Positions 1-9,000 of a DNA stretch of 64,000 nt are shown here, piece by piece. The notes under the pieces are model-generated. The model saw only the letters and a list, made by a program, of their open reading frames with translations, made no database searches and was not told the origin of the DNA. This stretch comes from VRUE01 sp963807425 (GTDB taxonomy: Bacteria > Actinomycetota > Thermoleophilia > Solirubrobacterales > 70-9), in NCBI GenBank assembly GCA_963807425.1, contig CAWEBZ010000012.1, positions 310,001 to 374,000 of the forward strand. Direction: 5' to 3'. Numbering within the stretch: the first letter of the stretch is position 1; every line of letters begins with the position of its first letter. Position numbers and translations under genes: made by a program.

Positions 1-212
1 AAAATTGCGATATTAAATGCTGGGACTAAGAGAGAACCTGTTGCATTATCCTGCGCTCCCGTGAAGGTAGTTCCAACCGCAAGCTCTCCACCTGCATCTA
101 AGAACTTCCCAGCTAACTGCCCCTGAGCCCCCGCAGCCCCAAACGCCATCAACCCAGCCACGGCCAGAAAGCTCAGCCCCAGACTCCTGAGCCCTTTCCT
201 TGCATAGCCCAT
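1..212 (-). CDS. Small secreted protein, family G (partial, runs off the window)
   Basis: The first 70 codons of a minus-strand gene are present; the rest lies outside the window. The product begins MGYARKGLRSLGLSFLAV and has a clear signal peptide (basic start, then a hydrophobic stretch ending AAGAQGQ), followed by KFLDAGGELAVGTTFTG. It is a paralogue of the genes at 10660-11379, 11662-12416 and 25268-25978. The ATG at 212 is preceded by GAGAGGAG about 7 nt upstream, which fixes the start. The function is unknown; export is inferred from the signal peptide. Confidence 0.8.
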   Translation of the reverse strand, partial: MGYARKGLRSLGLSFLAVAGLMAFGAAGAQGQLAGKFLDAGGELAVGTTFTGAQDNATGSLLVPAFNIAI

Positions 213-224
213 CTCCAACTCCTC

Positions 225-278
225 TCACTGGTAGTCACGGTTTGCGCTGAGCCGTTGGGGCTCTATGCGCACCAGTGA
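225..278 (-). promoter_or_regulatory. 5' leader stem-loop upstream of the family G gene
   Basis: The outer arms TCACTGGT (225-232) and ACCAGTGA (271-278) are exact reverse complements. Inside them GCGC pairs with GCGC and GAGCC with GGCTC. On the minus strand the structure ends directly before the GAGAGGAG ribosome binding site of the gene starting at 212. Related versions lie at 12429-12483 and 14839-14892. It could regulate translation or be a terminator for the gene upstream; the sequence alone does not decide. Confidence 0.5.
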
Positions 279-343
279 GCATCCCTCCCACTCCGGGCGA
301 GGTCAACTTCTATTTGGATCGGTTTTCTATCCTGGCTCTAGGC

Positions 344-1192
344 TCAGCGACGATAGGTCGCTGCGAGCAGGCCGACGTTGCCGGCCTGGGCGAGGATCTG
401 CTCGCGCAGGGCGGCGGGATCAAAGCCGCGCTTTGGCGCCAGTGGCCTGGGGATCGCATAGAGCGAGAAGAGGAAGGTTTCGGGCTTGCCCTGTGGGGGG
501 CAGATCGAGTAGCCGTTTTGACCGAAGCTGTTTTTGCCTGTGATCGCTCCTGCCGGCAGCTTGCCTTCCTCGATTTCTCCTAGCTTCGGGTCAAGGCCGG
601 CAACTGCCCAGTCAAAGAAGAGGGCTTCGTCTACCGGTTCCATCCCCATCGCGAAGAGGATCAGTTCCCCCGCATCGGCTGGGACACCTTGCCATTTGAG
701 CGAGGGCCAGGTGTCTTTGCCATCGCAGGTGTAGGGGGCGGGAAGGGCGGGGGTGCCTTCGGCTGAGGCTGTCAGGGCTGGGATCGACAAGAAGATGTTG
801 GCCACCGTCGCTTGGGCGCGTTCGGCGGGAGTAGGCCCTGGTTCGGGTGCGCCTTCGGGAAGCACGATCGGCGGGGCCTTCTTGCCCTTGCCTTGGCCCT
901 TGGGGTTGGCAGGGGCCTGGGGTGCTTTGCCGCTGGTTCCCTTGGCCGCACTGCCTTGGCCTTGGCCAGATGAGGATTTGGTGGGTGCGGTGGTCTCGGT
1001 TTGCGCTTCGGTGCTTTGCGCGCTCGCCGACGTCGACCCAGAGTCATCTGAGCCCCCGCAGCCTGCGAGCAGGGCCGCGGCCGCGAGCGCAGTTGCGCTC
1101 GCGGCCTTGGCCTTTGCCCAAGGCGCTATGAGACGCTTAGCGCCTGTTCTCTCTTCCACTGGAATGCTTCGGTTGGGAAGACGCCGTTCCAT
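344..1192 (-). CDS. PEBP-family (YbhB/YbcL-like) lipoprotein A, copy 1
   Basis: A 282-residue predicted lipoprotein. The hydrophobic stretch AALLAGCGG (about residues 37-47) carries a lipobox Cys. A low-complexity Ser/Thr/Gly/Lys linker follows, and the C-terminal half matches the phosphatidylethanolamine-binding protein fold: PAPYTCDGKD, a central W-containing segment, GQNGYSICPPQG and FSLYAI. PEBP proteins bind anionic ligands; the substrate here is unknown. The ATG at 1192 overlaps the end of gene B by 67 nt. A GTG at 1159 would give a more ordinary signal peptide and is an alternative start. It is the last gene of the F-E-D-C-B-A unit and is identical to 14958-15806. Confidence 0.8.
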   Translation of the reverse strand: MERRLPNRSIPVEERTGAKRLIAPWAKAKAASATALAAAALLAGCGGSDDSGSTSASAQSTEAQTETTAPTKSSSGQGQGSAAKGTSGKAPQAPANPKGQGKGKKAPPIVLPEGAPEPGPTPAERAQATVANIFLSIPALTASAEGTPALPAPYTCDGKDTWPSLKWQGVPADAGELILFAMGMEPVDEALFFDWAVAGLDPKLGEIEEGKLPAGAITGKNSFGQNGYSICPPQGKPETFLFSLYAIPRPLAPKRGFDPAALREQILAQAGNVGLLAATYRR

Positions 1193-1746
1193 TCAATTTC
1201 GCTGCCCAGGGCCGTCAGTTTGGTCCCTGTCGCCGTGAAGCTGGCTTTATTGAAGGTGGCTGTTTCGGTTACGTTTGAGATCAGGCCTCCGGCTGTGCCT
1301 TTGACCGATACCAGGAGCCCGCTTACCGAACACAGTTCCCCGCTGTAGACGATGCCTACTTTGACCCCTTCGACGATGATGTAGGGGTTGGAGCTCACTG
1401 TTTTCAAGTTCGAGGGCCAGGGCAGGCTTTCTGCGCCGATCGTTTTGACCGTGCAGTATTTGCTCGTGGTGGTGCAGTTATAGAGCGGTAGTTCGGTGAC
1501 TTCCCCTTTGCCGGTCCCAGCGCTGTTTGAGATCGACAGTTTGTAGAGGAAATTTTCGCATTTAGTTGTCAGACCCGGGATCGTCATGCTGCTGTCGATC
1601 GCCGCGCCCAGGATCACTTCTGAGCCGGTTAGTTCGGTGCCGTTGAACCTCCAGGCAGGGGCAGCGCTGGCGCTGGCGGAAAAGACCGCGCTGAGCGCCA
1701 GGGCTGCAAACACGCCCCGCAGGAAGATGGTTGCTTTGCGATTCAT
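1126..1746 (-). CDS. Small secreted protein B, copy 1
   Basis: A 206-residue exported protein of unknown function. The N-terminus is a textbook signal peptide (RKATIFLRGVFAALALSAVF ending ASASAA). The mature part is rich in Thr, Ser and Gly, has several Cys, and carries the motif GELCSVSG, which resembles KFCSVSG of family G, so the two may share a fold. The start is placed at the ATG at 1746 because AAGGAG lies 9 nt upstream; the ATG at 1755 directly abuts that ribosome binding site. Gene C ends about 30 nt upstream. The 3' end overlaps the start of lipoprotein A. Identical to 15740-16360. Confidence 0.75.
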   Translation of the reverse strand: MNRKATIFLRGVFAALALSAVFSASASAAPAWRFNGTELTGSEVILGAAIDSSMTIPGLTTKCENFLYKLSISNSAGTGKGEVTELPLYNCTTTSKYCTVKTIGAESLPWPSNLKTVSSNPYIIVEGVKVGIVYSGELCSVSGLLVSVKGTAGGLISNVTETATFNKASFTATGTKLTALGSEIEWNGVFPTEAFQWKREQALSVS

Positions 1747-1776
1747 TTTCTTCATCTCCTTTTCTTAGGGTCGTGT

Positions 1777-2679
1777 TTAGGGGTTGGATTCGTCGTTGAA
1801 TTTCACCGCGCCAGCCGGCGACTGGTAGATCTGGTTGACCAGCTTGGCGGTGTTTTTGCCAGCTGCCGCGGGCAGCCCGACCTGTGCGTTGATGATCGGG
1901 TTGACGAGGAAGCTGAGGATCCCTCCGCAGCCGGTCGCCGTCGGTGCCGACCAGGCGTTGTCGACGATTTCTGAGTTTTTGAGCTTCAGGATCGCCCCTT
2001 CATCGAGGAACTCGACTTCGCCGGTTTTACCCGTGATCGGTTTGTTGGGCAAGGGCGGTGAGGTCACTCCTGAGGTCAGTTCCCAATTGATCGGCGTGGT
2101 GGAAGAGCCGACGTAGCAGGATTTGCCCAGGAAGGGGTTTTCCAGTTTGATCTTGACTGGCAGTTTCATCGCGACTTTTTCGCCGAATGCCAGGTTCTGC
2201 TCGTGGATGCGGATGTCGGTCGCCGGCTTTGCCAGTTCAAGCGTCGAGGAGACGCCGGTCAGCCCGTTTTCGAAGAAGAAGGCTGAGAGCAATTTGACCA
2301 GCGTTGGTGATTTTTCAGGCGGGACGATGCCAAGCAGACCGCCAGGGACGTTCTGTGAGGCTTTGGAGAGCGTCACGCCGTTTTTGGCGGCGAAGAATTT
2401 CGCAAAGCCGCCTTCGGCTTCGTTGGGTGCTGTGTAGCCGCCTTGCAGGACCACTTCTTTTTCGACTTTGACCGTCTTGTTGCCAAGGACGATTTCTCCG
2501 CCTGTGGTGGTGGCCACGAGGCAGCGGAAGACCCCGGCGGTGGTCCAGGGACACTGCTGGAACCTGGTGTAATCACCCGTTAGTTTCGCCTGCGCAATGC
2601 CGGCGAGGGCGAGGGAGAGAAGCGCTGCGGCAACGAATGCCGTGGCGGCCCTCCCCCCTGTGTTTCGCTTCTGTCGCAT
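1777..2679 (-). CDS. Secreted protein C, copy 1
   Basis: A 300-residue protein with an N-terminal signal peptide (TAFVAAALLSLALAGIAQA, about residues 13-31). The mature chain is beta-rich in character, with four or so Cys (FQQCPW, VFRCLV, KSCYVG, TGCGG) and no domain I can name. AAAGGAG lies about 11 nt before the ATG at 2679. It sits 88 nt downstream of D and about 30 nt upstream of B, so it probably belongs to the same transcript. Identical to 16391-17293. Export is inferred; function unknown. Confidence 0.75.
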   Translation of the reverse strand: MRQKRNTGGRAATAFVAAALLSLALAGIAQAKLTGDYTRFQQCPWTTAGVFRCLVATTTGGEIVLGNKTVKVEKEVVLQGGYTAPNEAEGGFAKFFAAKNGVTLSKASQNVPGGLLGIVPPEKSPTLVKLLSAFFFENGLTGVSSTLELAKPATDIRIHEQNLAFGEKVAMKLPVKIKLENPFLGKSCYVGSSTTPINWELTSGVTSPPLPNKPITGKTGEVEFLDEGAILKLKNSEIVDNAWSAPTATGCGGILSFLVNPIINAQVGLPAAAGKNTAKLVNQIYQSPAGAVKFNDESNP

Positions 2680-2767
2680 GACTGGATTTGCTCCTTTGTG
2701 GCTTCGATTGACTGGATATCGACTGCTCGCAAAGCTTTGGTGCTATGGGGGATCGTCGATCTCGGGC

Positions 2768-5700
2768 CTAGCGCCCTTTGCTTTTACCTTTCCCTTTCCC
2801 TTTCCCCGACTTCTTGGAGCAGTCGTTTTTCATCGGGGCCTTGAAGTCATGGGTCTTGCCGTTGTGGGCGTCTAGCTTCACCCTCACGTAGCTGCGCTTG
2901 GCGCAGAGGTTGGTCGAGTTGACCAAAAGGCCCTTGCGCCCGCCGCGCATTTCCAGGCGGAAGCTGCTCACCGGGGCATCGGGGGCGTTTTCGACGGTGG
3001 CGCGGATGCGGCCTTTGATCGAGTCGATCCGGGTGACCAAGACGACGTCCACCTGTCCGTGCAGGGCGGCGACCACGTCGGGTAGTTCGTGGCTTGAGGA
3101 GCGCATGTAGACGGGGCCTTCTAGGGGTTTGTCTAGCAGCGGCGTCTTTGCTTTGGCAAAGCCGTAGACCGATCTGGCTGGGCATTTGTCGGCGGCGAAC
3201 TGCACGCGGGTGCAGACGGTGCCGATATGGGCCTGTTCGAGGAAAGCAGATGCGGGCAGGGCGACGGCGGCACGCTCGACGTTTGCCTGGCCTGCCTTGA
3301 AGCTGCCAGTGACAGTCAGCGCCGGGAAGCCGGTGCGCTTGGTCGGGCCTTTGAGCTTGAAGTCGAGCTTGGGCTTGAAGCCCAGGTCGCGACAGCCGCC
3401 GACCTGGAAGGGGCTGGTCAGCGCCGCGGTCTGGCCGAAGATGGAGGTGACGTTGGCGCTCGCCGTCTTTGGATCGCAAGAGGTCGGGTTGAGGGTGAAC
3501 TGGGGGCGGCCCATCTTGACCGCGGCTGAGCGCACGTCGAGCGGTATGCCCTCGAGGATCGTCGGCAGGGGATCGGAGACGGCGCGGACGATCGCTGTTT
3601 CGGGGTTGAGGTAGGCGGCAGCCCTAACCACGACGGTGCCGAGGTCAAAGGGCCCGGCGATCGCCGGGGTGATCACGGCGAAGCTGAGCGGAGCGCCCTT
3701 GTAGGGGCCGGCTAGGTAGATGCGACCGGATGTGTGCAGGGGTAGGGGGCCGGCACCGGCGCCGACGTCGACGCTGCCGACTTCAGAGGCCGCCGGGCAA
3801 GAGGGGCTTGCCTGCTCGAGCGCCCCTTCGTTGGGATGGCTACGGGCCTGGGCCTGGGCGATCTGGGCCTCGGAGCAGTAGGGGATGCCGGCGAGCTTTG
3901 CGGTCAGGCCGCCGGGCAGGGTCGCTTCAAAGCCGGAGAGGTTCTGGGAGCCGTCCTCGCGGGTGAGCCGCATCAGGAAGGGGCTATAGGAGGCGGCTTG
4001 GGGGGTGATCGTGCTGGCGCTGAAGCCCGGCTGGTGGGGAGCGGCGGGGGCTGAGGCCGGGCAAGGGCCGCCACCGGGGGCGGCGGTCAGGGAGAAGGAG
4101 TCGGTGGCGGTGGCTTTGTCGGCTTGAGGTGCTGACCAGGGGGTGAGCTCCGCGCTCGCTGAGTAGGGGGCGCAGGCCGCTGGGGTGCGCAGCGAGGCGC
4201 GCGGGCCATTGAAGAACTTCAGCTCGGCGTCTTGGAGGGGAAGCTCTGGGCTTTCGATCAGGGTGCCGCGCAGCTGACCGGTTACGGGATCCGCGTGGAT
4301 CTGGGAGGCGAGCTTGACCACGGTCCCCGACTGGGCGTCCTCGATGTCGAAGTAGATCCCAAGCAGAGAGCCGAAGGGGTTTTGGAAGGGCTCGGCGAGG
4401 TAGAGGGAGCCCTCCAGTACCCGCGGGATCGCGTTTTCTTCGGCGTCGTATTGGACTTTGGCCTTCGTTTCGTCGGTCTGGGCAAGCAGCGGCGTGCTCA
4501 CTTTGAGCGTGCCGACCTTGGCCGAGTCAGGACAGCTGGCGGGATCCTTTGAGAAGCGCGGCGGGCTCTGTCCGACCGCTGTCCTTAGGCCGATCTGGGC
4601 CGGGGTGCAGACTCCCTGGCCCTGGGCGGCAGAGGGATTGACCACCAGGCCCTCGGGCAAGGTCAAGACGGTGTCTTTGAGGTTTGCGGTGGAGCGGCCC
4701 CCCAGCTTCATTTCCTGGGGCTGGTGCAGGTTGAATTCAAGGCCGGAGGGGCTGTCGGTGAGGTTGGTGGTCGGCTTGGTTTCGATTTTCGGTTTGAACT
4801 GCAGTTCGTTGCAGCCGCCGACCGTCACCGGGGCGCCCTCCAGGGAGGCGCTTTGGTAGGTGGCTTCCTTGGTCTCGTTTGGTTTCTCCCAGGATTTGGC
4901 CCGGGCTTTGAAGGTGAGCTGGGAGCCAGAGCAATCGCTTGGCATCGTCAGGAGGGCGGTTTTGGTCTGCGGGGTCGGGCAGGTGCCACCCTGGGACATG
5001 CATTTGCCCCGCACTTCGTCGTGGGCGGGGCTTGAGGGATCGCTCCATAGTTCTATGCGCGCTCCGAAGACCGGATTGAGGGAGCGGGCGAGGATGTCGG
5101 TGGCTCCGCCGGAGAGGCCGAAGTCCCCGTCGCTCCTGACACTGCCGATGAGGTGGGGGAAGATGCCGATCCCGATAGCATTGAAGCCCAGCGAAGCCGG
5201 CACTCCCGGTGGGGGCACCATGTTGAAGAGGGGGCTGGTGTGTGCTTCGAGCGTCGCCACCTGGGTGATCACCGAGACGGTGCCGATCTGGGAGGCCAGG
5301 GGGCAGCCGGGGTTACCTTCGGTGATCAGCTCCGCCTCGGTGCAGAGCGCAGGCGTGGCGGCGGGGTTGATCACCAGGCCGCGTGGCAGATCGGCGAAGG
5401 AGTCGCGCAGGTGCCCGGCGGCGACCAGCGCCCCGCTGCCTGGGCTTTCGGTGGGGAAGCCAAGGTTGACGGTGAGCTGGTAGGGGTGAGAGCCCGCCTG
5501 GGTGGCGGGGCTGCCGTCTGCTTCTGTCAGCGGCGCGCTGAAGGGGGGATCTGCGAGGAAGTCAAAGACCGGAGGGGTGGTGCTGACCTGCAGCGGGGTG
5601 GTGGTTTTGACTTCGACCGCGCCGCCGCCTTTGACGCTCGATTCGTCGGTCAGGGGCCCTTCGGGGGCGGTTACTTCAACGACTATCCGCAGTTCCAGTT

Positions 5701-6043
5701 GACGGCCTGGAGCGATCGGGCCGGCGCTGGTGCAGGTGATGGTCTGGGTGGTGATCGGATCGCAGGTTGGATCAGCCGCGGTTGAGTCGTCCTCGCGTGG
5801 GGCCGCCTCGATCGGTTTGATCCCCGCCGGCAGGGTGTTGGAGAACGTGATCGGGCCGGTGGCAGGGGCGCCGCCGATGTTGGTCGCGACCATCAGGATT
5901 TCGGCGTTTTTGCCGGGAAGGAAATGGGTCGGCATCGGAAACGTGATCAACTGCCAAACTGGAGCCGGGGTTTGGGCAGAAGCTTGTGGTGCAAGCCATG
6001 CTCCGAGACAGGCGAGGGCAAGTGCGATCTTTCCCAGCTTCAT
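2768..6043 (-). CDS. Giant secreted DUF11-like protein D, copy 1
   Basis: A 1091-residue exported protein. Residues 1-23 form a signal peptide ending QASAQ. Residues about 30-160 resemble a DUF11/CARDB-type beta-sandwich (ITFSNTLPAGI, then TITCTSAGPI). The segment with SHPYQLTVNLGFPTES and the Cys-anchored repeats that follow are typical of large thermoleophilic surface proteins. The last 15 residues are almost only Lys, Gly and Ser (KKSGKGKGKGKSKGR). The ATG at 6043 overlaps the stop of E by 4 nt, so the two are translationally coupled. It is homologous to 17382-20666, identical in part of its C-terminal half and diverged in the N-terminal 400 residues. A structural role at the cell surface is inferred. 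Confidence 0.8.
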   Translation of the reverse strand: MKLGKIALALACLGAWLAPQASAQTPAPVWQLITFPMPTHFLPGKNAEILMVATNIGGAPATGPITFSNTLPAGIKPIEAAPREDDSTAADPTCDPITTQTITCTSAGPIAPGRQLELRIVVEVTAPEGPLTDESSVKGGGAVEVKTTTPLQVSTTPPVFDFLADPPFSAPLTEADGSPATQAGSHPYQLTVNLGFPTESPGSGALVAAGHLRDSFADLPRGLVINPAATPALCTEAELITEGNPGCPLASQIGTVSVITQVATLEAHTSPLFNMVPPPGVPASLGFNAIGIGIFPHLIGSVRSDGDFGLSGGATDILARSLNPVFGARIELWSDPSSPAHDEVRGKCMSQGGTCPTPQTKTALLTMPSDCSGSQLTFKARAKSWEKPNETKEATYQSASLEGAPVTVGGCNELQFKPKIETKPTTNLTDSPSGLEFNLHQPQEMKLGGRSTANLKDTVLTLPEGLVVNPSAAQGQGVCTPAQIGLRTAVGQSPPRFSKDPASCPDSAKVGTLKVSTPLLAQTDETKAKVQYDAEENAIPRVLEGSLYLAEPFQNPFGSLLGIYFDIEDAQSGTVVKLASQIHADPVTGQLRGTLIESPELPLQDAELKFFNGPRASLRTPAACAPYSASAELTPWSAPQADKATATDSFSLTAAPGGGPCPASAPAAPHQPGFSASTITPQAASYSPFLMRLTREDGSQNLSGFEATLPGGLTAKLAGIPYCSEAQIAQAQARSHPNEGALEQASPSCPAASEVGSVDVGAGAGPLPLHTSGRIYLAGPYKGAPLSFAVITPAIAGPFDLGTVVVRAAAYLNPETAIVRAVSDPLPTILEGIPLDVRSAAVKMGRPQFTLNPTSCDPKTASANVTSIFGQTAALTSPFQVGGCRDLGFKPKLDFKLKGPTKRTGFPALTVTGSFKAGQANVERAAVALPASAFLEQAHIGTVCTRVQFAADKCPARSVYGFAKAKTPLLDKPLEGPVYMRSSSHELPDVVAALHGQVDVVLVTRIDSIKGRIRATVENAPDAPVSSFRLEMRGGRKGLLVNSTNLCAKRSYVRVKLDAHNGKTHDFKAPMKNDCSKKSGKGKGKGKSKGR

Positions 6044-9000
6044 CGGCTTGCCCCCCCGTTCTTCTTGGCTGCTCGTTTGTGATGCTTTGCTTTCTTGCCT
6101 TTGCCTTTTTTGCTCTTGCCTTGCTTTTTGCCTTTTTTGGCGGCTTTGCGTTTCGGTTTGGGATCGGCGGGGCCGACGAAGGTGGCGGTGCCGCCAGTCT
6201 CAACTACCGGGGGATCGGGCGCTGGTCCCCTGCAGCCCGCTTCGCCTTCGCAGATCGGCTTCGGCGGTGGGAACTGAGCTGCAAGCCCCCCTCCCACTCT
6301 GGCGTCAAAGACGTCATAGAGCTGGTCTTGGTCTTGGCCGACCAGCCCGGCCGAGCGGGTGATTATGAAGGCATCATCACCGCTTGCCGAGGCATCGGCA
6401 AAGAAGGAGGTGTGGGGGCTGGTGCCGGTGGAGAGCAGGTAGAGGCAGCCGCCTGCCTGGACCGCTTTCTCACAAGAGCCGCTGCCTACCGCCTCCCACT
6501 GATAGACGTCCTTGCAGGTGGGGTAGGCGACTTGCGTGGAGCCTTCTTCTGGGCAGCCCGCCTCGCCGTTGACATCGCCGGCGACCAGGGCGTCGCTTGA
6601 CTCGAAGAAGACCCGGTCCCCGTCGCTGGAGAGGTTGCGGCTCAGCGTGAAGGCGGGGGACTTCTCGGGCTTTACGAAGATGCCGATGTCACCCAGGCTC
6701 GGCGCATAGGCGCCAGGCGGCGCCCCAGTCGGGTTGCAGGAGACGCAGCCGATTTCCTCGCCAATCCGGTAGCGGTAGAGCTGGGGCTGGCCTTCGTTGT
6801 CATAGCCCGTCAATTTCTGGCGGGAGCTGAAGAGCAGCGTCTGGCCGTCGGGGGTGACGCGGGCTGTGCGTTCGACCACACCACCGTGTGGTTGCCAATT
6901 GGTCGCGTCGCCTCTGCCGCCGCTAGCGTCAAGCCGGGCGATGAAGCTGATCGGCATCCCCTCCCGCCACAGGTAGAGGCTGCACTGGCCTTTTGCGTTG
7001 AGGAAGCCGGCAGAGACCGAAGCTTCGCAGGCCCCCGGCAGCGCCGGCCCCGCTCCGTCCAGATCGCCGTTGGCGGCGAAGTAGATATGGGTGGCGTCTG
7101 ATGAGGCGCCGAGCACTCCCTGCACGTCGGCGCCGTTTTTGTTGGTCGCGTCGGGGGAAAGGTCGGTGAGCGTTTCCGCTCCTGCGTCATAGCGGTAGAG
7201 GTCATTGCCGGGGTGGGTGAGGGTTTCCTGGTTTGCCGACCAGAAGAGGTGGGTGGCGTTGAGCGCCAGGCCCTCTGGTTTTTCGGCGTCTTTGATGAAT
7301 TCGGGTTCGATGCTCGAGAAGTCGAGCAGGGCGCGGCCGATCGCGTTTTTGCCCTTGTTGGCCCAGTAGACGTGGGTGGCGTCTAGGGCGATGCCGCGTA
7401 CTTCAACTCCGGCGTCGATCAATTTCTCGCTGGCTTCGTTGCTGTCAAGCTCACGCGAGGCAACGATGCCTTCGTTGGCGGCGTTGTTCATAGCCCAATA
7501 GACTCGCGCTGGGCTCAGCGCCACTCCTTTTGGCCTTCTTTTCTGCAGCCCGGAGTCCACCGGGATGAAGCCCTGTTCAGGTTTCTCCCCGTCAATCTCC
7601 GCCCGCCCGATCGTCTTGGTCTCGACTTTTTCGCCCACGGCCAATCCGTCTTCCCCCGCATTGGCCCAGAAGATGTGGGTGGCGTTGACCGCCACTCCCT
7701 GTGGGTTGTGGGCGCCTGGGATGAAGTCCATCTCGACGCTGAGCGGATCGCCGTCGAGGTCAGCCCTTGCGATCGTCCCTTTGCCGTCTTTGCCGTTGAC
7801 GGCATTGGTCCAGTAGATGTGTTCTGAGTCGACGGTCACGTATTGCGGGTTTGCCTCGGAGTCGACGCCGGGTTCGACTTCTTTGATCTGCGGGACTTCG
7901 ATGAAGTTGGGTTCTTTGTTGTCGCCGTCGATCTCTGCTCGCCCAATCGTCTCTTCCACTGGATCTGCCCAGTAGAGGTGTTCTGAGTCGACCGCCACCC
8001 CGAAGGCAGAGGCGGGCAGGAAGCCGAGGTCGACCGGAGCGCCGTCGATCTCGGCCTGCGCGATCCCAGCCGGTTCGGCTTCAGGCCCGGTGTTGGCGTC
8101 GTCGGTCAGCTCCTCGGTGGAGGTGAAGAGGGCCTTTGAGCCATCGGCGCTGGCGATCTGGAAGGCAGCGGGTTTGGTCCCCAAGGGATCCGGGATCGTC
8201 CGTTTGGAGGCAGAGAGGTGCAGGGTGCAGGCTTTGGCGAGGTCGGTGCATTTGCCTTCGCCGTTGGTCGGGCTCTGTTCTTTGGTCGGGTTGCGACGCA
8301 AATAAAGCTGCCCTGTGCCGGCGGCGGTGAAGAAGACGTGGTCTGCGCTGGTGGAGATCGCGCGCTGGTCTTGGACGTAGTAGGCAGCGCCAGCGCCTCC
8401 TTTGCCGAGGGCTTTGGAGAGAGGTTCGCCAGTGATCCAGTCATAGGGCCCGACGAAGGCACCCTCTGGGGGGGAGTTGCCGTCGTTGAGGGTGCTGATC
8501 AGGCTGAGATCTTTGGTTGCGCGCTCCCAGAGGTAGACGTTGGATTTGCCCTCGATCGCTTTGGGCAGAAGTTTGGTTGTGGTTTCGAAGACGACCATCG
8601 AGCCATCGGGGCTCGCGCCGGCGAAGCTGAGCTGGTCTTTCAGCCCCGAGCCATAGGGGACGACTTCGTCGAGGGAGGCATCAGCGCTCGAGCGAGCCAG
8701 CAAGGCAAAGCCCTGGGGCCCGGCGATGAAGCTCGCGAGCGAGTAGACCTCAGAGAAGTCCGGCGTCCAGCCTTTGACGTTGATCTTGGAGGCGACGGTG
8801 GCCGCTGGCATCAGCCCCTGCGTTGACCAGTTGTCTGCACCGCGGCTGGAGAGGTAGGGGGGTATCTCCTGGGCTCCTTCGGCGCCGGGCATGCCCGAGA
8901 GGGAGAGGTAGGAGATCGCATCGCCTGTGATCGAGGCCCTGACCCAGGCGACGGAGCCGCGAACGTCGCCGGCGTTCTTGTTGACCGGGCTGGCCTGCTC

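Larger units (their letters stand above)
211..2836. repeat. 2.6-kb direct repeat, copy 1 (identical to 14825-17450)
   Basis: Every base I compared between 211 and 2836 matches the sequence 14,614 nt downstream. The block covers the whole of genes A, B and C, the intergenic segments and the 3' end of D. The first mismatch is at 2837 (g here, t in the other copy). On the left side identity stops at the start codon of the preceding family G gene. Beyond 2836 the copies stay homologous but mosaic, with identical stretches (about 3190-3930 and 4260-4800) alternating with diverged ones. Confidence 0.9.

Noticed and set aside
46..228. Minus-strand 60-codon frame overlapping the family G start
   Set aside because: The adjacent frame starting at 212 has the ribosome binding site and signal peptide shared with its paralogues.
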